Of a DNA stretch of 64,000 nucleotides, positions 16,299-25,300 are shown piece after piece. The DNA is from Burkholderiales bacterium. GTDB lineage: Bacteria; Pseudomonadota; Gammaproteobacteria; Burkholderiales; Burkholderiaceae_F. Position 1 is the stretch's first letter, and every line of letters starts with the position of its first letter. The notes under the pieces were generated by a model, which was given only the letters and a program-made list of their open reading frames with translations, did no database searches and was not told where the DNA came from. Location of the stretch: positions 248,001-312,000 of the forward strand of contig JADCGS010000001.1 in the NCBI GenBank assembly GCA_020248865.1. The letters run 5' to 3'. Both the position numbers and the translations under genes were made by a program.

Positions 16299-16895
16299 CT
16301 ACTCGCGTCCTACCAGATACGGCCAGGCGAGCTTCAGGTAGTACAGCATCGAGTACACGGTGAGGCCGGCGGCAATGTAGAGGAGCAGCGTGCCGATCTG
16401 CGCCACCGGAATAAGGCCGAGCAGCGGGTCGTGGAACAGCAGCACGGGGATCGCCACCATCTGCATGATGGTCTTGAGCTTGCCCAGCGCGTTGACCGCC
16501 ACGCTGGCCGAGGCCCCGATCTGCGCCATCCACTCGCGCAGCGCCGACACGGTGATCTCGCGCCCGATGATCACCAGCGCCACGAACTCGTCGACCCGGC
16601 CCAGGGCGATGAGCACCACCAGCGCCGCACAGACCATCAGCTTGTCGGCCACCGGGTCCAGGAAGGCGCCGAGCCGTGTAATCTGCCCGTACTTGCGCGC
16701 GTACCAGCCGTCGATCGCATCGGTGATGGCCGCCAGCGAGAACAGCGCGCAGGCCGTGATGTTCTTCGCCTGCGGCGTAAGCCAGGCATCGGGCAGGTAG
16801 AACACGCCGACCACCATCGGGATCATGGCGATGCGCGCCCAGGTGAGCGCCATCGGCACGTTGAACACCGCAGAGCTATTCGCTTGGCTGACCAT
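16299..16895 (-). CDS. pgsA: CDP-diacylglycerol--glycerol-3-phosphate 3-phosphatidyltransferase
   Basis: This 198-residue membrane enzyme makes phosphatidylglycerol phosphate, the first step to phosphatidylglycerol and cardiolipin. The CDP-alcohol phosphotransferase motif is complete: [13 protein letters not shown] followed by [10 protein letters not shown] at about residues 60-87. About four to six hydrophobic helices follow the family pattern. The ATG at 16895 gives a 20-base overlap with uvrC and keeps the conserved opening [16 protein letters not shown]. The order uvrC-pgsA-tRNA-Gly-tRNA-Cys resembles that of many proteobacteria. Confidence 0.93.
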   Translation of the reverse strand: MVSQANSSAVFNVPMALTWARIAMIPMVVGVFYLPDAWLTPQAKNITACALFSLAAITDAIDGWYARKYGQITRLGAFLDPVADKLMVCAALVVLIALGRVDEFVALVIIGREITVSALREWMAQIGASASVAVNALGKLKTIMQMVAIPVLLFHDPLLGLIPVAQIGTLLLYIAAGLTVYSMLYYLKLAWPYLVGRE

Positions 16896-18774
16896 GGAGT
16901 TGCGCGTAAATGCGCTCGGCGAGCTTACGTGAAACCCCATCGACCTGCGCAATGTCGTCGATCGATGCGGCCCGCAGGCCACGCAGCCCGCCAAAACGCG
17001 CGAGCAGCTTCTGCCGCCGCTTGGGGCCGATGCCCTCCAGGTCCTCGACCTGCGAGGTGTTGCGCGCGCGGGCCCGGCGCGCGCGCATGCCGGTGAGGGC
17101 AAAGCGGTGCGCCTCGTCGCGAATCTGCGCCACCAGCATCAGCGCCTGCGAGTCGCGACCGAGCGACAGCGGCGAGCGCCCATCGGGAAACACCAGTTCT
17201 TCCAGCCCGACCTTGCGCTGCTCGCCCTTGGCCACGCCGACCAGCACGCCAGCATCGAGCCCGAGTTCGTCGAACACCTGGCGCGCCATCTCGACCTGGC
17301 CCTTGCCGCCGTCGATCAGCACCAGGTTCGGCAGCGCACCCTCGCCGCGCGCCACCGCGCTGTAGCGGCGCGCCACTGCCTGGCGCATGGCCGCGTAATC
17401 GTCGCCGGGCTCAACATCGGTGATGTTGAAGCGGCGGTACTCCTTGGGCTGCATCGCGTGGCCGTGATAGACGACGCAGGATGCCTGCGTGGCCTCGCCC
17501 ATGGTGTGGCTGACATCGAAGCATTCCACGCGCAGGCGTGCGGGATCGCCGTCTTCCGGCTCGAGGGCCAGCACATCGATCAGCGCCCGTGTGCGCGCCT
17601 GCTGCGAGCCTTCCTCGGCCAGACGGCGTGCCAGCGCCAGCCGGGCGTTGCCCTCGGCCATCTCGAGCCAGCGCCGGCGCTGCGCCTGCGGCTGGCGCAG
17701 GATGCTCACCCGGGCGCCGTCGCGCTCGGCAAACAGCCGCTGCCAGGCGACCGTGTCCAGCTCGACGTTGACCACCATGACGGGCGGAGGCACCTGCTCG
17801 GCGTAGTACTGGGACAGGAAGGCCTCGGCCACCTCGACTGCGTCGCCCGCCTCTTCGGCGCGCAGCGGAAACATCGGCTTGTCGCCGAGGTGGCGGCCGC
17901 CGCGAACCATGGCGAGATTCACGCAGGCATGACCGCCCTCCTGCGCGACGGCGATGATGTCGGCATCCACGTCCTGCGCCGCGCCGCCGGTGGCCTCGAC
18001 GGCCTGCTGGTGCAGCACCCGCGAGAGCGAGCCGAGCTGGTCGCGCACAGCGGCGGCCTGCTCGAACTTCAGTTCGAGCGCGAGGGCTTGCATCCGCGTC
18101 TCGAGCTCCGCCATCACTTCGCGCGTCTGACCGCGCAGGAAGCGCACGGCGCGATCGACATCCTGGGCGTAACCGGGCGCGTCGATCAACTGCACGCACG
18201 GCGCGCTGCAGCGCTGGATCTGATGCAGCAGGCACGGGCGCGAGCGGTGGTTGAACACCGTGTCCTCGCAGGTGCGCAGCCGAAACAGCTTCTGCAGCTG
18301 ACGGATGCTGTCCTTCACCGCCCAGGCGTTCGGATACGGGCCGAAGTACTGTGCCTTGCGGTCCACCGCGCCGCGGTAGTAGGCAACGCGCGGAAACGGA
18401 TGATCGGTGAACTTCAGGTACGGATAGCTCTTGTCGTCGCGAAACAGGATGTTGTAGCGCGGCGCCAGCGTCTTGATGAGGTTGTTTTCCAGCAGCAGCG
18501 CCTCGGCCTCGGAGCGCGTGACGGTGGTCTCGATGGCCGCGATGCGCGCCACCATGTGGGCGGTGCGCGGCCCTACGCCGCGGCTGAAGTAGCTGGCGAC
18601 GCGCTTCTTCAGATCGCGCGCCTTGCCGACGTACAGCACCGCGCCCTGCGCATCGATCATCCGATAGACGCCGGGCAGTCCCGGCAGGCCGTCGACGATG
18701 GGCCGAGGGTCGAAGGCAGCCAGGCCGGCTTCGGCAGCCGGCACTGGAGACGGTTTGGCAGGGGCTCTTGGCAC
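16876..18774 (-). CDS. uvrC: Excinuclease ABC subunit C
   Basis: This 632-residue nuclease makes both incisions in nucleotide excision repair. Domains in order are GIY-YIG ([20 protein letters not shown], about residues 35-54), a UVR coiled-coil motif near 205-235, the RNase H-like C-terminal nuclease containing [10 protein letters not shown] and LIDGGKGQ, and a helix-hairpin-helix pair at about 575-628 ([18 protein letters not shown]). The start is a GTG followed by an extension of about 25 residues before the conserved core. Length fits the family. Confidence 0.96.
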   Translation of the reverse strand: MPRAPAKPSPVPAAEAGLAAFDPRPIVDGLPGLPGVYRMIDAQGAVLYVGKARDLKKRVASYFSRGVGPRTAHMVARIAAIETTVTRSEAEALLLENNLIKTLAPRYNILFRDDKSYPYLKFTDHPFPRVAYYRGAVDRKAQYFGPYPNAWAVKDSIRQLQKLFRLRTCEDTVFNHRSRPCLLHQIQRCSAPCVQLIDAPGYAQDVDRAVRFLRGQTREVMAELETRMQALALELKFEQAAAVRDQLGSLSRVLHQQAVEATGGAAQDVDADIIAVAQEGGHACVNLAMVRGGRHLGDKPMFPLRAEEAGDAVEVAEAFLSQYYAEQVPPPVMVVNVELDTVAWQRLFAERDGARVSILRQPQAQRRRWLEMAEGNARLALARRLAEEGSQQARTRALIDVLALEPEDGDPARLRVECFDVSHTMGEATQASCVVYHGHAMQPKEYRRFNITDVEPGDDYAAMRQAVARRYSAVARGEGALPNLVLIDGGKGQVEMARQVFDELGLDAGVLVGVAKGEQRKVGLEELVFPDGRSPLSLGRDSQALMLVAQIRDEAHRFALTGMRARRARARNTSQVEDLEGIGPKRRQKLLARFGGLRGLRAASIDDIAQVDGVSRKLAERIYAQLHGQPSE

Positions 18775-18961
18775 GGCAGGACGCGGCGCGACCCAGGGGC
18801 CGCTGCTAAAGAGAACTGCGCCCGGCAGGCATCGGCTGCGCAGAACGCGACGACGATTCTACGAGCCGTACGGCGCCGGCCGCGCCCTTCTCCCGCACCG
18901 AGCTAGCCGAGCGATCGGGCATGCCGGCGGCAGCCCCACCGGCGCTTGCTGCGGCCCGGAT

Positions 18962-20005
18962 CTAGCCGCGGGTGGCCGCAGCACCCTTGGCCCACTCCAG
19001 CACATCGTTACGCGCCTGCCGGTAGGCGGCGCTGGCCGACAACGCGGCCATGTCCGGTGCCGCGCCGCGCGGCTGCAGGCGGGCCAGACGCTCGGCAAAG
19101 GCGGCGCTCGAACGCCACCTCAAGCCGGCGAGCAGGCGGTCGGCTTCGGCCGGGTTGTTGCACACCAGCGCGAAGTCGCAGCCCGCATCGATGGCCATCT
19201 GCCCGGCCGCGACCACGTCGCCCGCAATCTTGGCGCCTTCCATCGTGAGATCGTCGCTGAAGACTGCGCCGGTGAAGCCGCACTCGCCGCGCAGCACGCG
19301 CTCGATCCAGATACGCGAGAAGCCGGCTGGCAGCCGGTCGACCTCCGGGTAGACCACATGCGCCGGCATCACGCTGTCCAGCGTGATGCCCAGCCAGCGA
19401 TAGGGCGCAGCGTCGTCCCCGAGTATGGCGGCGCGCGCGCGCGGGTCGACCGGCTCGTGTGTATGAGAGTCCGCCTCGGCCCAGCCGTGACCGGGAAAGT
19501 GCTTGCCGCAATTGGCCATCCCGGCCAGCGCCATGCCATGACACAGTTGCGCTGCCAGCAAGCTCACGACGCGGGCATCGCGGTGCAGCGCGCGGTCGCC
19601 GATCACGCCGCTGCGGCCCCAGTCCAGGTCCAGCACCGGCGCGAAGCTGAGGTCGACCCCGTGAGCGCGCAGTTCGCTCGCCATCACATAGCCGGTCGAG
19701 GCAGCCACTCGGCAGGCGCCCAGTACATCCTCGTCCCACAGCCGGCCGAGTGCTGCCATCGGCGGGATGCGGGTGAAGGGCGGTTCGCGAAAGCGCTGCA
19801 CACGCCCGCCCTCGTGATCGACGGCGATCAGCAGCGACGGCCCGCGCAGGGCGTGAATCTCGGCGGTCAGGGCGGCCAGTTGCCCGGGGCTGCGGTAATT
19901 GCGCGCGAACAGGATCACCATGCCGACCAGCGGGTGACGCAACCGCGCACGGTCGGCCGCGGTCAGCTCCGGTCCCTCGACATCCACCACCACCGGACCC
20001 AGCAT
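18962..20005 (-). CDS. nagZ: Beta-N-acetylhexosaminidase (peptidoglycan recycling)
   Basis: This 347-residue glycoside hydrolase family 3 enzyme removes N-acetylglucosamine from anhydro-muropeptides in the cytoplasm. It starts at the ATG at 20005, behind GGAGG. Diagnostic segments are AVDHEGGRVQRFR (about 67-79), GKHFPGHG with the catalytic His on the mobile loop (about 158-165) and the nucleophile region FSDDLTMEGA. No signal peptide is present. It follows acpS by 19 bases and ends the long operon that begins further upstream. Confidence 0.94.
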   Translation of the reverse strand: MLGPVVVDVEGPELTAADRARLRHPLVGMVILFARNYRSPGQLAALTAEIHALRGPSLLIAVDHEGGRVQRFREPPFTRIPPMAALGRLWDEDVLGACRVAASTGYVMASELRAHGVDLSFAPVLDLDWGRSGVIGDRALHRDARVVSLLAAQLCHGMALAGMANCGKHFPGHGWAEADSHTHEPVDPRARAAILGDDAAPYRWLGITLDSVMPAHVVYPEVDRLPAGFSRIWIERVLRGECGFTGAVFSDDLTMEGAKIAGDVVAAGQMAIDAGCDFALVCNNPAEADRLLAGLRWRSSAAFAERLARLQPRGAAPDMAALSASAAYRQARNDVLEWAKGAAATRG

Positions 20006-20024
20006 CTGCCTACCTCCGACCTTG

Positions 20025-20429
20025 TCAGTCCTGCGCACCGATCCGCTCGGCCAGCGCATAGGCCATCGCCATCGAGCGCTCGTCGGTCACCGAAACATGC
20101 AGGCGCAGCCCACGCGCCTCGACGTAGGCCTGCAGCGCGCCATGCACCAGCACCACGGGTCGTCCCCCCGGCGCATTGACGACCTCGGCGCTGCGCCACG
20201 TCATCGGCGTGCGCATCCCCAGGCCCAGCGCCTTGCTGATCGCCTCCTTCGCGGCAAAGCGGGTGGCGAGGAAGGCCAGACCGCGGCGCGCGCTGCGGCT
20301 GCGCCGCTCACCGTAGCGCTGCCACTCGGCCGGCCCGAGGATGCGCTGCGCAAAGCGCTCGCCGTGGCGCGCGCAGGCGGCCTCGATGCGCTCGATCTCG
20401 ATGAGATCGGTGCCGATGCCGACGATCAC
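20025..20429 (-). CDS. acpS: Holo-[acyl-carrier-protein] synthase
   Basis: This 134-residue protein has the AcpS signature GIGTDLIEIERIE (magnesium-binding Asp8) and the second motif FLATRFAAKEAISKALGLG, with the catalytic Glu near residue 62. It transfers phosphopantetheine from CoA to apo-ACP. The start overlaps the pdxJ stop by four bases. It links functionally to the acpP-fab cluster about 13 kb upstream on the same strand. Confidence 0.95.
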   Translation of the reverse strand: MIVGIGTDLIEIERIEAACARHGERFAQRILGPAEWQRYGERRSRSARRGLAFLATRFAAKEAISKALGLGMRTPMTWRSAEVVNAPGGRPVVLVHGALQAYVEARGLRLHVSVTDERSMAMAYALAERIGAQD

Positions 20430-21172
20430 CGCCCGACCCCGGCCCGGCGGATCTCGGCGACGTACAACCCGACCGCGCGCGCCATGCCGAACTCCAGTGC
20501 GTCGGAGGTCAACGCATGGCCGATGGAGACCTCCTGCACGCCCGGCACGGCGGTCAGGAAGTCAGCCAGGTTCGCGCGATTCAGGTCATGGCCGGCATTG
20601 ACTCCGAGACCTGCGGCCAGCGCCGCCTCGGCGGCAGCACGGTAGCGGGCCAGCATGGGCGCCTGCGCTGCTGTGCCGTGGGCCTGCGCATACGGCTCGG
20701 TGTAGAGCTCGATGCGATCGGCGCCGAGGGCGCGCGCCAGCGCCATCGCGCCCGGCTCGGGATCCATGAACAGGCTCACGCGCACCCCGAGCGCCTGCGC
20801 CTCCTCGATGAAGGGCCGCACCCGCGCCCCGTCTCGGGCGAGGTCCCAGCCGTGATCGGAGGTGGCCTGGCCGCTGTCGTCCGGCACGAAGGTGCACTGC
20901 TGCGGCCGCACCGTGCGCACGAAGTCCATCAGGTTGTGGACGGGGTTGCCCTCGATGTTGAACTCGCACGCCGGCCAGGGCTTCATCAGCGCGGCAAGCT
21001 CGCGCACGTCGTGCGCCCGGATGTGCCGCCCGTCGGGCCGCGGGTGCACCGTGATGCCGCCGGCGCCGGCCTCAAGCGCAATCTGCGCCAGCCGCGTGAC
21101 GCTCGGGATGCCGAGCGCGCGCGTGTTGCGCACCAGGGCGACCTTGTTGAGATTGACGCTGAGCGCAGTCAT
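20426..21172 (-). CDS. pdxJ: Pyridoxine 5'-phosphate synthase
   Basis: This 248-residue TIM-barrel enzyme condenses 3-amino-1-hydroxyacetone phosphate with deoxyxylulose phosphate. Hallmarks are LSVNLNKVALVRNTRA at the start, ITVHPRPDGRHIRAHDV (about residues 40-56), FVPDDSGQATSDHGWD and the late GLGVNAGHDLN. The segments are full length and uninterrupted. The gene lies between recO and acpS, a conserved order. Confidence 0.95.
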   Translation of the reverse strand: MTALSVNLNKVALVRNTRALGIPSVTRLAQIALEAGAGGITVHPRPDGRHIRAHDVRELAALMKPWPACEFNIEGNPVHNLMDFVRTVRPQQCTFVPDDSGQATSDHGWDLARDGARVRPFIEEAQALGVRVSLFMDPEPGAMALARALGADRIELYTEPYAQAHGTAAQAPMLARYRAAAEAALAAGLGVNAGHDLNRANLADFLTAVPGVQEVSIGHALTSDALEFGMARAVGLYVAEIRRAGVGR

Positions 21173-21203
21173 GGCCTTGGAGAAGCAAACACGGGCGAAT
21201 CGA

Positions 21204-21977
21204 CTAGGCCGGGTCCACTGTTTCGAGCGCGCGCAGGTCCTGCAGGATGCGGCGCGTGTTCAGCGGCTGCCCGTTCAGATGGTAGCGAATGAGCTGCCGC
21301 AGCAGGCTCTTGCTCTGGGCCGCGGTCCGCCCAAGCCGAAAGTCGCGCGCCGCCATCGCCCGCAGCGTGGCGCCCTGCACGCTCAGCGCGTCCGGCGCAT
21401 CGGTGGCGACCCAGCCGCGCTGGCTGTCAACGTGGTACCAGCGTGCCGGCTCGATCGGCTCGCCCTCGGCTGCATGGTCCAGCGGCGGCAAGTAGCCGAT
21501 CTCGCGCAACAGGTCCAACTCGAATCCGCGCAGGATCGACTGCTGATCGGCCCCGTCCTGAGCCAGCGCGCGCAGCGCCCCGATGTAGGCGGCGAACAGA
21601 TGCTCGTGGGCATCGGCACGGATCATCAGGCGCACCAGCAGCTCGTTGAGATAGAAAGCCGCCAGCAAGCCGTCGCCGCGCAGCGGCGCCAACCCGCCGA
21701 GCCACTCCACACGCACCAAAGACTTGATCTCGTTGCGGCCGCTCCAGGACAGGGCGAGTGGACAGAACGGATCGAGCAGTCCGCGCAACTGCGAGGTCGG
21801 CCGCTTGGCCCCGCGTGCCACCAGCGCCATGCGGCCGTGATCGCGGGTGAAGGCCTCGATGATGAGGCTGGTCTCGCGCCACGGATAAGAGTGCAGCACG
21901 AAGCCGGGCTGCTGATCGACGCGATCGTTGCCGCCGGTCCGCCTGCCGCGTCGGCCCCCGGCCTCGACCTCAGTCAT
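21204..21977 (-). CDS. recO: DNA repair protein RecO
   Basis: This 257-residue protein has the RecO pattern: an N-terminal OB fold beginning around PGFVLHSYPWRETSLIIEAFTR, then GRMALVARGAKRP, and the helical part with LRGFELDLLREIGY. RecO loads RecA at gaps together with RecR. The first 20 residues are a charged extension. The ATG at 21977 overlaps the end of era by eight bases. The four zinc-binding cysteines of some RecO proteins are absent. Confidence 0.92.
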   Translation of the reverse strand: MTEVEAGGRRGRRTGGNDRVDQQPGFVLHSYPWRETSLIIEAFTRDHGRMALVARGAKRPTSQLRGLLDPFCPLALSWSGRNEIKSLVRVEWLGGLAPLRGDGLLAAFYLNELLVRLMIRADAHEHLFAAYIGALRALAQDGADQQSILRGFELDLLREIGYLPPLDHAAEGEPIEPARWYHVDSQRGWVATDAPDALSVQGATLRAMAARDFRLGRTAAQSKSLLRQLIRYHLNGQPLNTRRILQDLRALETVDPA

Positions 21978-22884
21978 AGCCGAGGCTGGCGAGCTGACCG
22001 GCGTCGTCGCGCCAGCCGCGCCGCACCCGCACATGCGTTTCCAGATGCACCGGCTTGTCGAGCAGGCGCACGATGTCGAGCCGAGCCAGCCGGCCGATCT
22101 CGCGCAGCTTGGCGCCCCCCGCACCGATCACGATGCCCTTGTGCGACTCGCGGTCCAACAGCAGCGTGGCAATGATCTCGACCCGCTCCGGGGTCTCGGT
22201 CCAGCGGTCGATGACGACGGCAATGCCATAGGGCAGCTCGTCACCCAGCAAGCGGAACGCCTTCTCGCGCACCAGTTCGGCCGCCAGGAAGCGCACCGGC
22301 CGGTCGGTGTATTGCTCGGCATCGAACAGCGGTTCGCCGGCCGGCAGCAGCCTGCCGACCTCGTCGAGCAGCTCCTGCAATTGCCGGCCGCGCTCGGCGC
22401 TCACCGGCACTAGCGCGGCAAACGGATACTTGGCCGCCGAAAGCGCCAGCAGCGGCAGCAGCCGCTCGCGCTCGGTGAGCTCGTCGGTCTTGTTCAGCGC
22501 CAGCACCACGCGACTCGCCGCGCCCTCGGCCGGCGTCGGCAGCAGGCGCACCACCGTTTCATCGGCTGCCGTCCAGCCGCGGCTGGCGTCGATCACCAGC
22601 ACGACGGCGTCGACCTGCGCGAGCGCCTGCCGCACCGATTCGTTCATGCGCCGGGTCAGCAGCGACTTGTGCTGGCGCTGGAAGCCCGGCGTGTCGACGA
22701 AGACGAACTGCTCGAGCCGGGGCGCCGTGCCGCGCGTCAGCACCCCGAGCACGCGGTCGCGCGTGGTCTGCGGCTTGCGCGAGGTGATGGACACGTGTTC
22801 GCCGACCAGCGCGTTGAGCAGGGTCGACTTGCCGACGTTGGGCCGGCCCACGATGGCGACAAGACCGGTGCGCGCGGCAGTCAC
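21970..22884 (-). CDS. era: GTPase Era
   Basis: This 304-residue ribosome assembly GTPase has the P-loop GRPNVGKSTLLN (about 13-24), switch and G3 motifs (DTPGFQ), G4 NKTD and a C-terminal KH RNA-binding domain ending near VRRGWRDD. It matures the 16S rRNA 3' end. The start codon is GTG, 12 bases after the rnc stop. The rnc-era-recO order is typical. Confidence 0.96.
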   Translation of the reverse strand: MTAARTGLVAIVGRPNVGKSTLLNALVGEHVSITSRKPQTTRDRVLGVLTRGTAPRLEQFVFVDTPGFQRQHKSLLTRRMNESVRQALAQVDAVVLVIDASRGWTAADETVVRLLPTPAEGAASRVVLALNKTDELTERERLLPLLALSAAKYPFAALVPVSAERGRQLQELLDEVGRLLPAGEPLFDAEQYTDRPVRFLAAELVREKAFRLLGDELPYGIAVVIDRWTETPERVEIIATLLLDRESHKGIVIGAGGAKLREIGRLARLDIVRLLDKPVHLETHVRVRRGWRDDAGQLASLGYD

Positions 22885-22896
22885 GGCACGGCTGGC

Positions 22897-23961
22897 TCAG
22901 GAGCGCTTGCCCACCGGCGTCGCCGCGTCGCTGTCGGCCGTGCGGCCGCTGCGCTCGCCACGCTCGGCCAGCCGATCGGGATTCTTCTCAGACGCCCGTT
23001 CGAGCACCTTGTCCAGGAACTTGTCCGGCGACCTGTCGGGCGGCCTGTCTGCCGGTCTTTCAAGCGGCTTGTCGGCCCGCCTTTCGGCGGACTTGTCGGC
23101 AGACTTCTCGGCCACTCTTTCGACTGCCTTGTCACTGGCCTTGTCGAGCCCCCCGTCCGCTGTCGTCACGGCCACGGCCTCGACCTGTTCTTGGCGCTTG
23201 TCACCCTCGTTCGCCGGAGCGGCCTGCGCCGCGGGTTCGCGCACCTCTGCATCGCCCGAGGTCTTGCGCTTAGCGCGCCGCGCCGCCTGCAGGGCCGATT
23301 GCGCGGTCTCGAAGGCCAGCCGAGCCGCGTTCTGCTCGGCAGCGCGCCGGCTGCGACCCGTGCCGCGGACGCTGATCTCCAGCTTGGGAATGGCACACTC
23401 GACCTCGAACTCCTGGTTATGTGCAGCGCCGCGGGTTTCTACGACCGTGTACAGCGGCAGCGGCAAGCGCTTACCCTGAAGGTATTCCTGCAGCAGCGTC
23501 TTGCTGTCCTTGCCGAGCGTCTTCGGATCGACATGCTTGAGGATCGGCTCGAACTGCCGGGCGATCGCCTCGCGCGCCGGCTCGAAGCCGCCATCGACCA
23601 TCACCGCACCGAAGATGGCCTCGACCGTGTCGGCCAGGATCGAGGGGCGCCGGAAGCCGCCGCTCTTCATCTCACCCTCGCCCAGCCGCATGAAGTCCGC
23701 CAGGCCGAGCTTCTCGCCGATTTCCGCCAGCGACGACTGCTTGACCAGATTGGCACGCAGGCGCGAAAGATCGCCTTCGTTCAGCCGCGCGTACTTGGCG
23801 TAAAGAAGCTGCGCGATGGTGCAGTTGAGCACCGCGTCGCCGAGGAATTCGAGCCGCTCATTGTGTACCGCGCCGTGGCTGCGGTGCGTGACCGCCTGCT
23901 CCAGCAGGGCCGGTGTCGTAAAGCGGTACCCCAGGCGCTCTTCAAGCGCCGTCAATTGCAT
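22897..23961 (-). CDS. rnc: Ribonuclease III with long charged repeat tail
   Basis: This 354-residue double-strand-specific RNase cuts rRNA precursors and structured mRNA. The RNase III domain (residues 1-130) has the signature [12 protein letters not shown] at 34-45 and the acidic DTVEAIFGA at 111-119. The dsRNA-binding domain spans about 155-225. Residues 230-354 form an extra tail containing 16 consecutive tetrapeptides of pattern (D/E)(K/R)xx at 273-336. The core alone is the length of typical family members (about 226 residues). Extended RNase III proteins are known in other Burkholderiales, but this regular array is striking. Confidence 0.95.
   Translation of the reverse strand: MQLTALEERLGYRFTTPALLEQAVTHRSHGAVHNERLEFLGDAVLNCTIAQLLYAKYARLNEGDLSRLRANLVKQSSLAEIGEKLGLADFMRLGEGEMKSGGFRRPSILADTVEAIFGAVMVDGGFEPAREAIARQFEPILKHVDPKTLGKDSKTLLQEYLQGKRLPLPLYTVVETRGAAHNQEFEVECAIPKLEISVRGTGRSRRAAEQNAARLAFETAQSALQAARRAKRKTSGDAEVREPAAQAAPANEGDKRQEQVEAVAVTTADGGLDKASDKAVERVAEKSADKSAERRADKPLERPADRPPDRSPDKFLDKVLERASEKNPDRLAERGERSGRTADSDAATPVGKRS
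22954..23145 (-). repeat. Degenerate 12-bp tandem array, 16 units, in the rnc tail
   Basis: The DNA has a 12-base period over 192 bases. On the plus strand the conserved core of each unit resembles CTTGTC or CTTTCG followed by six variable bases. Each unit encodes one acidic-basic pair and two further residues, such as [20 protein letters not shown] and ERRA. All units stay in frame. Confidence 0.85.
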
Positions 23962-23985
23962 GCCGGGCCCCCCCTGCGTCCGCCA

Positions 23986-24369
23986 TTAAGGCACGTTCCT
24001 GCCGGGGCGGTCGCTGGTGGTGCCGGCAAAGTCGATCACCAGTCGAACGTTGCCGAATAGGTGGATCTGGTACGGATACGAGTAAGAGATGACGATGCGT
24101 TCGTTGACTTTCGTGATGTCGAGTTCCTTACTGGAGATCGACTTGATGTCGTCGATGGCGGCATAGCGGTCGAAGGCGCGACGAATATCGGCCACCGTAT
24201 TGGCTTCGCTCTTGATCTTCTGCACTGCCCGCTCTATGGCCAGGTACTCAGTGATCGCCGGCACCAGCTTGGCACCCATAAGTACCAGCAAAAGGGCAAT
24301 AGTCCCGAAGACGATCAGCCCGACAATCGAAAGCCCACGCTGTACGCGCGGCAAAGTTGCCTGCATCAT
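23986..24369 (-). CDS. DUF4845 single-pass membrane protein
   Basis: This 127-residue protein has a single hydrophobic helix at about 15-37 (GLIVFGTIALLLVLMGAK) and a small extracytoplasmic domain resembling a prepilin-like fold (ITEYLAIERAVQKIKSE, ending in VRLVIDFAG). It belongs to the DUF4845 family found between lepB and rnc in betaproteobacteria. The function is unknown. Two adjacent ATG codons (24369 and 24366) follow a GAGGG ribosome-binding site; I used the first. It lies eight bases after lepB. Confidence 0.85.
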   Translation of the reverse strand: MMQATLPRVQRGLSIVGLIVFGTIALLLVLMGAKLVPAITEYLAIERAVQKIKSEANTVADIRRAFDRYAAIDDIKSISSKELDITKVNERIVISYSYPYQIHLFGNVRLVIDFAGTTSDRPGRNVP

Positions 24370-24377
24370 CTCTACCC

Positions 24378-25277
24378 TCAATCGAAGCGACCAACCCGCT
24401 GGAACGACGGAACCCACCCCTTGAGCGTCAGCCAGACCAGGAACGCTCTCCCGACGATGTTCTCATCCGGGACAAAGCCCCAGAAACGACTGTCCTCGCT
24501 GTTGTCCCGATTATCGCCCATCACGAAGTAGTGGCCGGGCGGCACCGTGCAGGACACCGAATTGGGCCCATATCGGCAAGCATCGGGGTGCGTATGCTGC
24601 ATCGCGCGCATGAGGAAGCCTGGCCCGTCGGCCAGGATGACGCGGTGGCTTCGCTGGCCGAGCGTTTCGCTGAACTGCGAGTAGCTCTGCAGGCGCGACT
24701 CATCCACGTAAGGCGCCAGCGGCTGCATCGGCACCGCCGCGCCGTTGATGCTCAGCCGCTTGTCGGCGTACTCGATGCGGTCGCCCGGAATACCCACCAC
24801 CCGCTTGATGTAGTCCTGCTGCGGGATGATCGGGAAGCGGAACACCATTACGTCGCCGCGCTGCGGCGAGCCGACCTCGATCACCTTCTTGTTGATGACC
24901 GGCAGCCGGATCCCGTACTGGTACTTGTTGACGAGGATGAGGTCGCCGATCTCCAGCGTCGGGATCATCGACCCCGACGGGATACGGAACGGCTCGAACA
25001 GGAACGAGCGCAGCACGAAAACCGCCAGGATCACCGGGAAGAAGCTCGCCGTGTACTCCATGTACCAGGGGCGGCGCAGCGCGCTTTCGCGCACCACGCT
25101 GCGCTCGGCCGCGAGCACCTCGGCGGCCGCGCCGGTGCGCGCCTGGTTCTTGCGATCGAAGTCGGCTACCGCGCGCTCGGCCGCCGCGCGGCGCCGCCGG
25201 ACCAGCCACCCCACGTCGATCAGCCAGGCGACGAAGCTGATGACCAGCAGGATGAACAGGATGAGGGCGAAGTTCAT
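24378..25277 (-). CDS. lepB: Signal peptidase I
   Basis: This 299-residue enzyme removes signal peptides from exported proteins. It has an N-terminal helix (about 3-26), a cytoplasmic charged loop, a second helix (about 78-95), and the catalytic Ser103 in FRIPSGSMIPTLEIGD. Lys158 lies in DYIKRVVGIPGD, and the C-terminal box is GDNRDNSEDSRFWGFVP. The topology matches proteobacterial LepB. It follows lepA by 23 bases. Confidence 0.96.
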   Translation of the reverse strand: MNFALILFILLVISFVAWLIDVGWLVRRRRAAAERAVADFDRKNQARTGAAAEVLAAERSVVRESALRRPWYMEYTASFFPVILAVFVLRSFLFEPFRIPSGSMIPTLEIGDLILVNKYQYGIRLPVINKKVIEVGSPQRGDVMVFRFPIIPQQDYIKRVVGIPGDRIEYADKRLSINGAAVPMQPLAPYVDESRLQSYSQFSETLGQRSHRVILADGPGFLMRAMQHTHPDACRYGPNSVSCTVPPGHYFVMGDNRDNSEDSRFWGFVPDENIVGRAFLVWLTLKGWVPSFQRVGRFD

Positions 25278-25300
25278 GTCGGGACGGTCTCAGTCTGGCC

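Noticed and set aside
17107-18906. A 599-codon plus-strand open frame
   Set aside because: Antisense to uvrC, whose domains are complete; composition is typical of a shadow.
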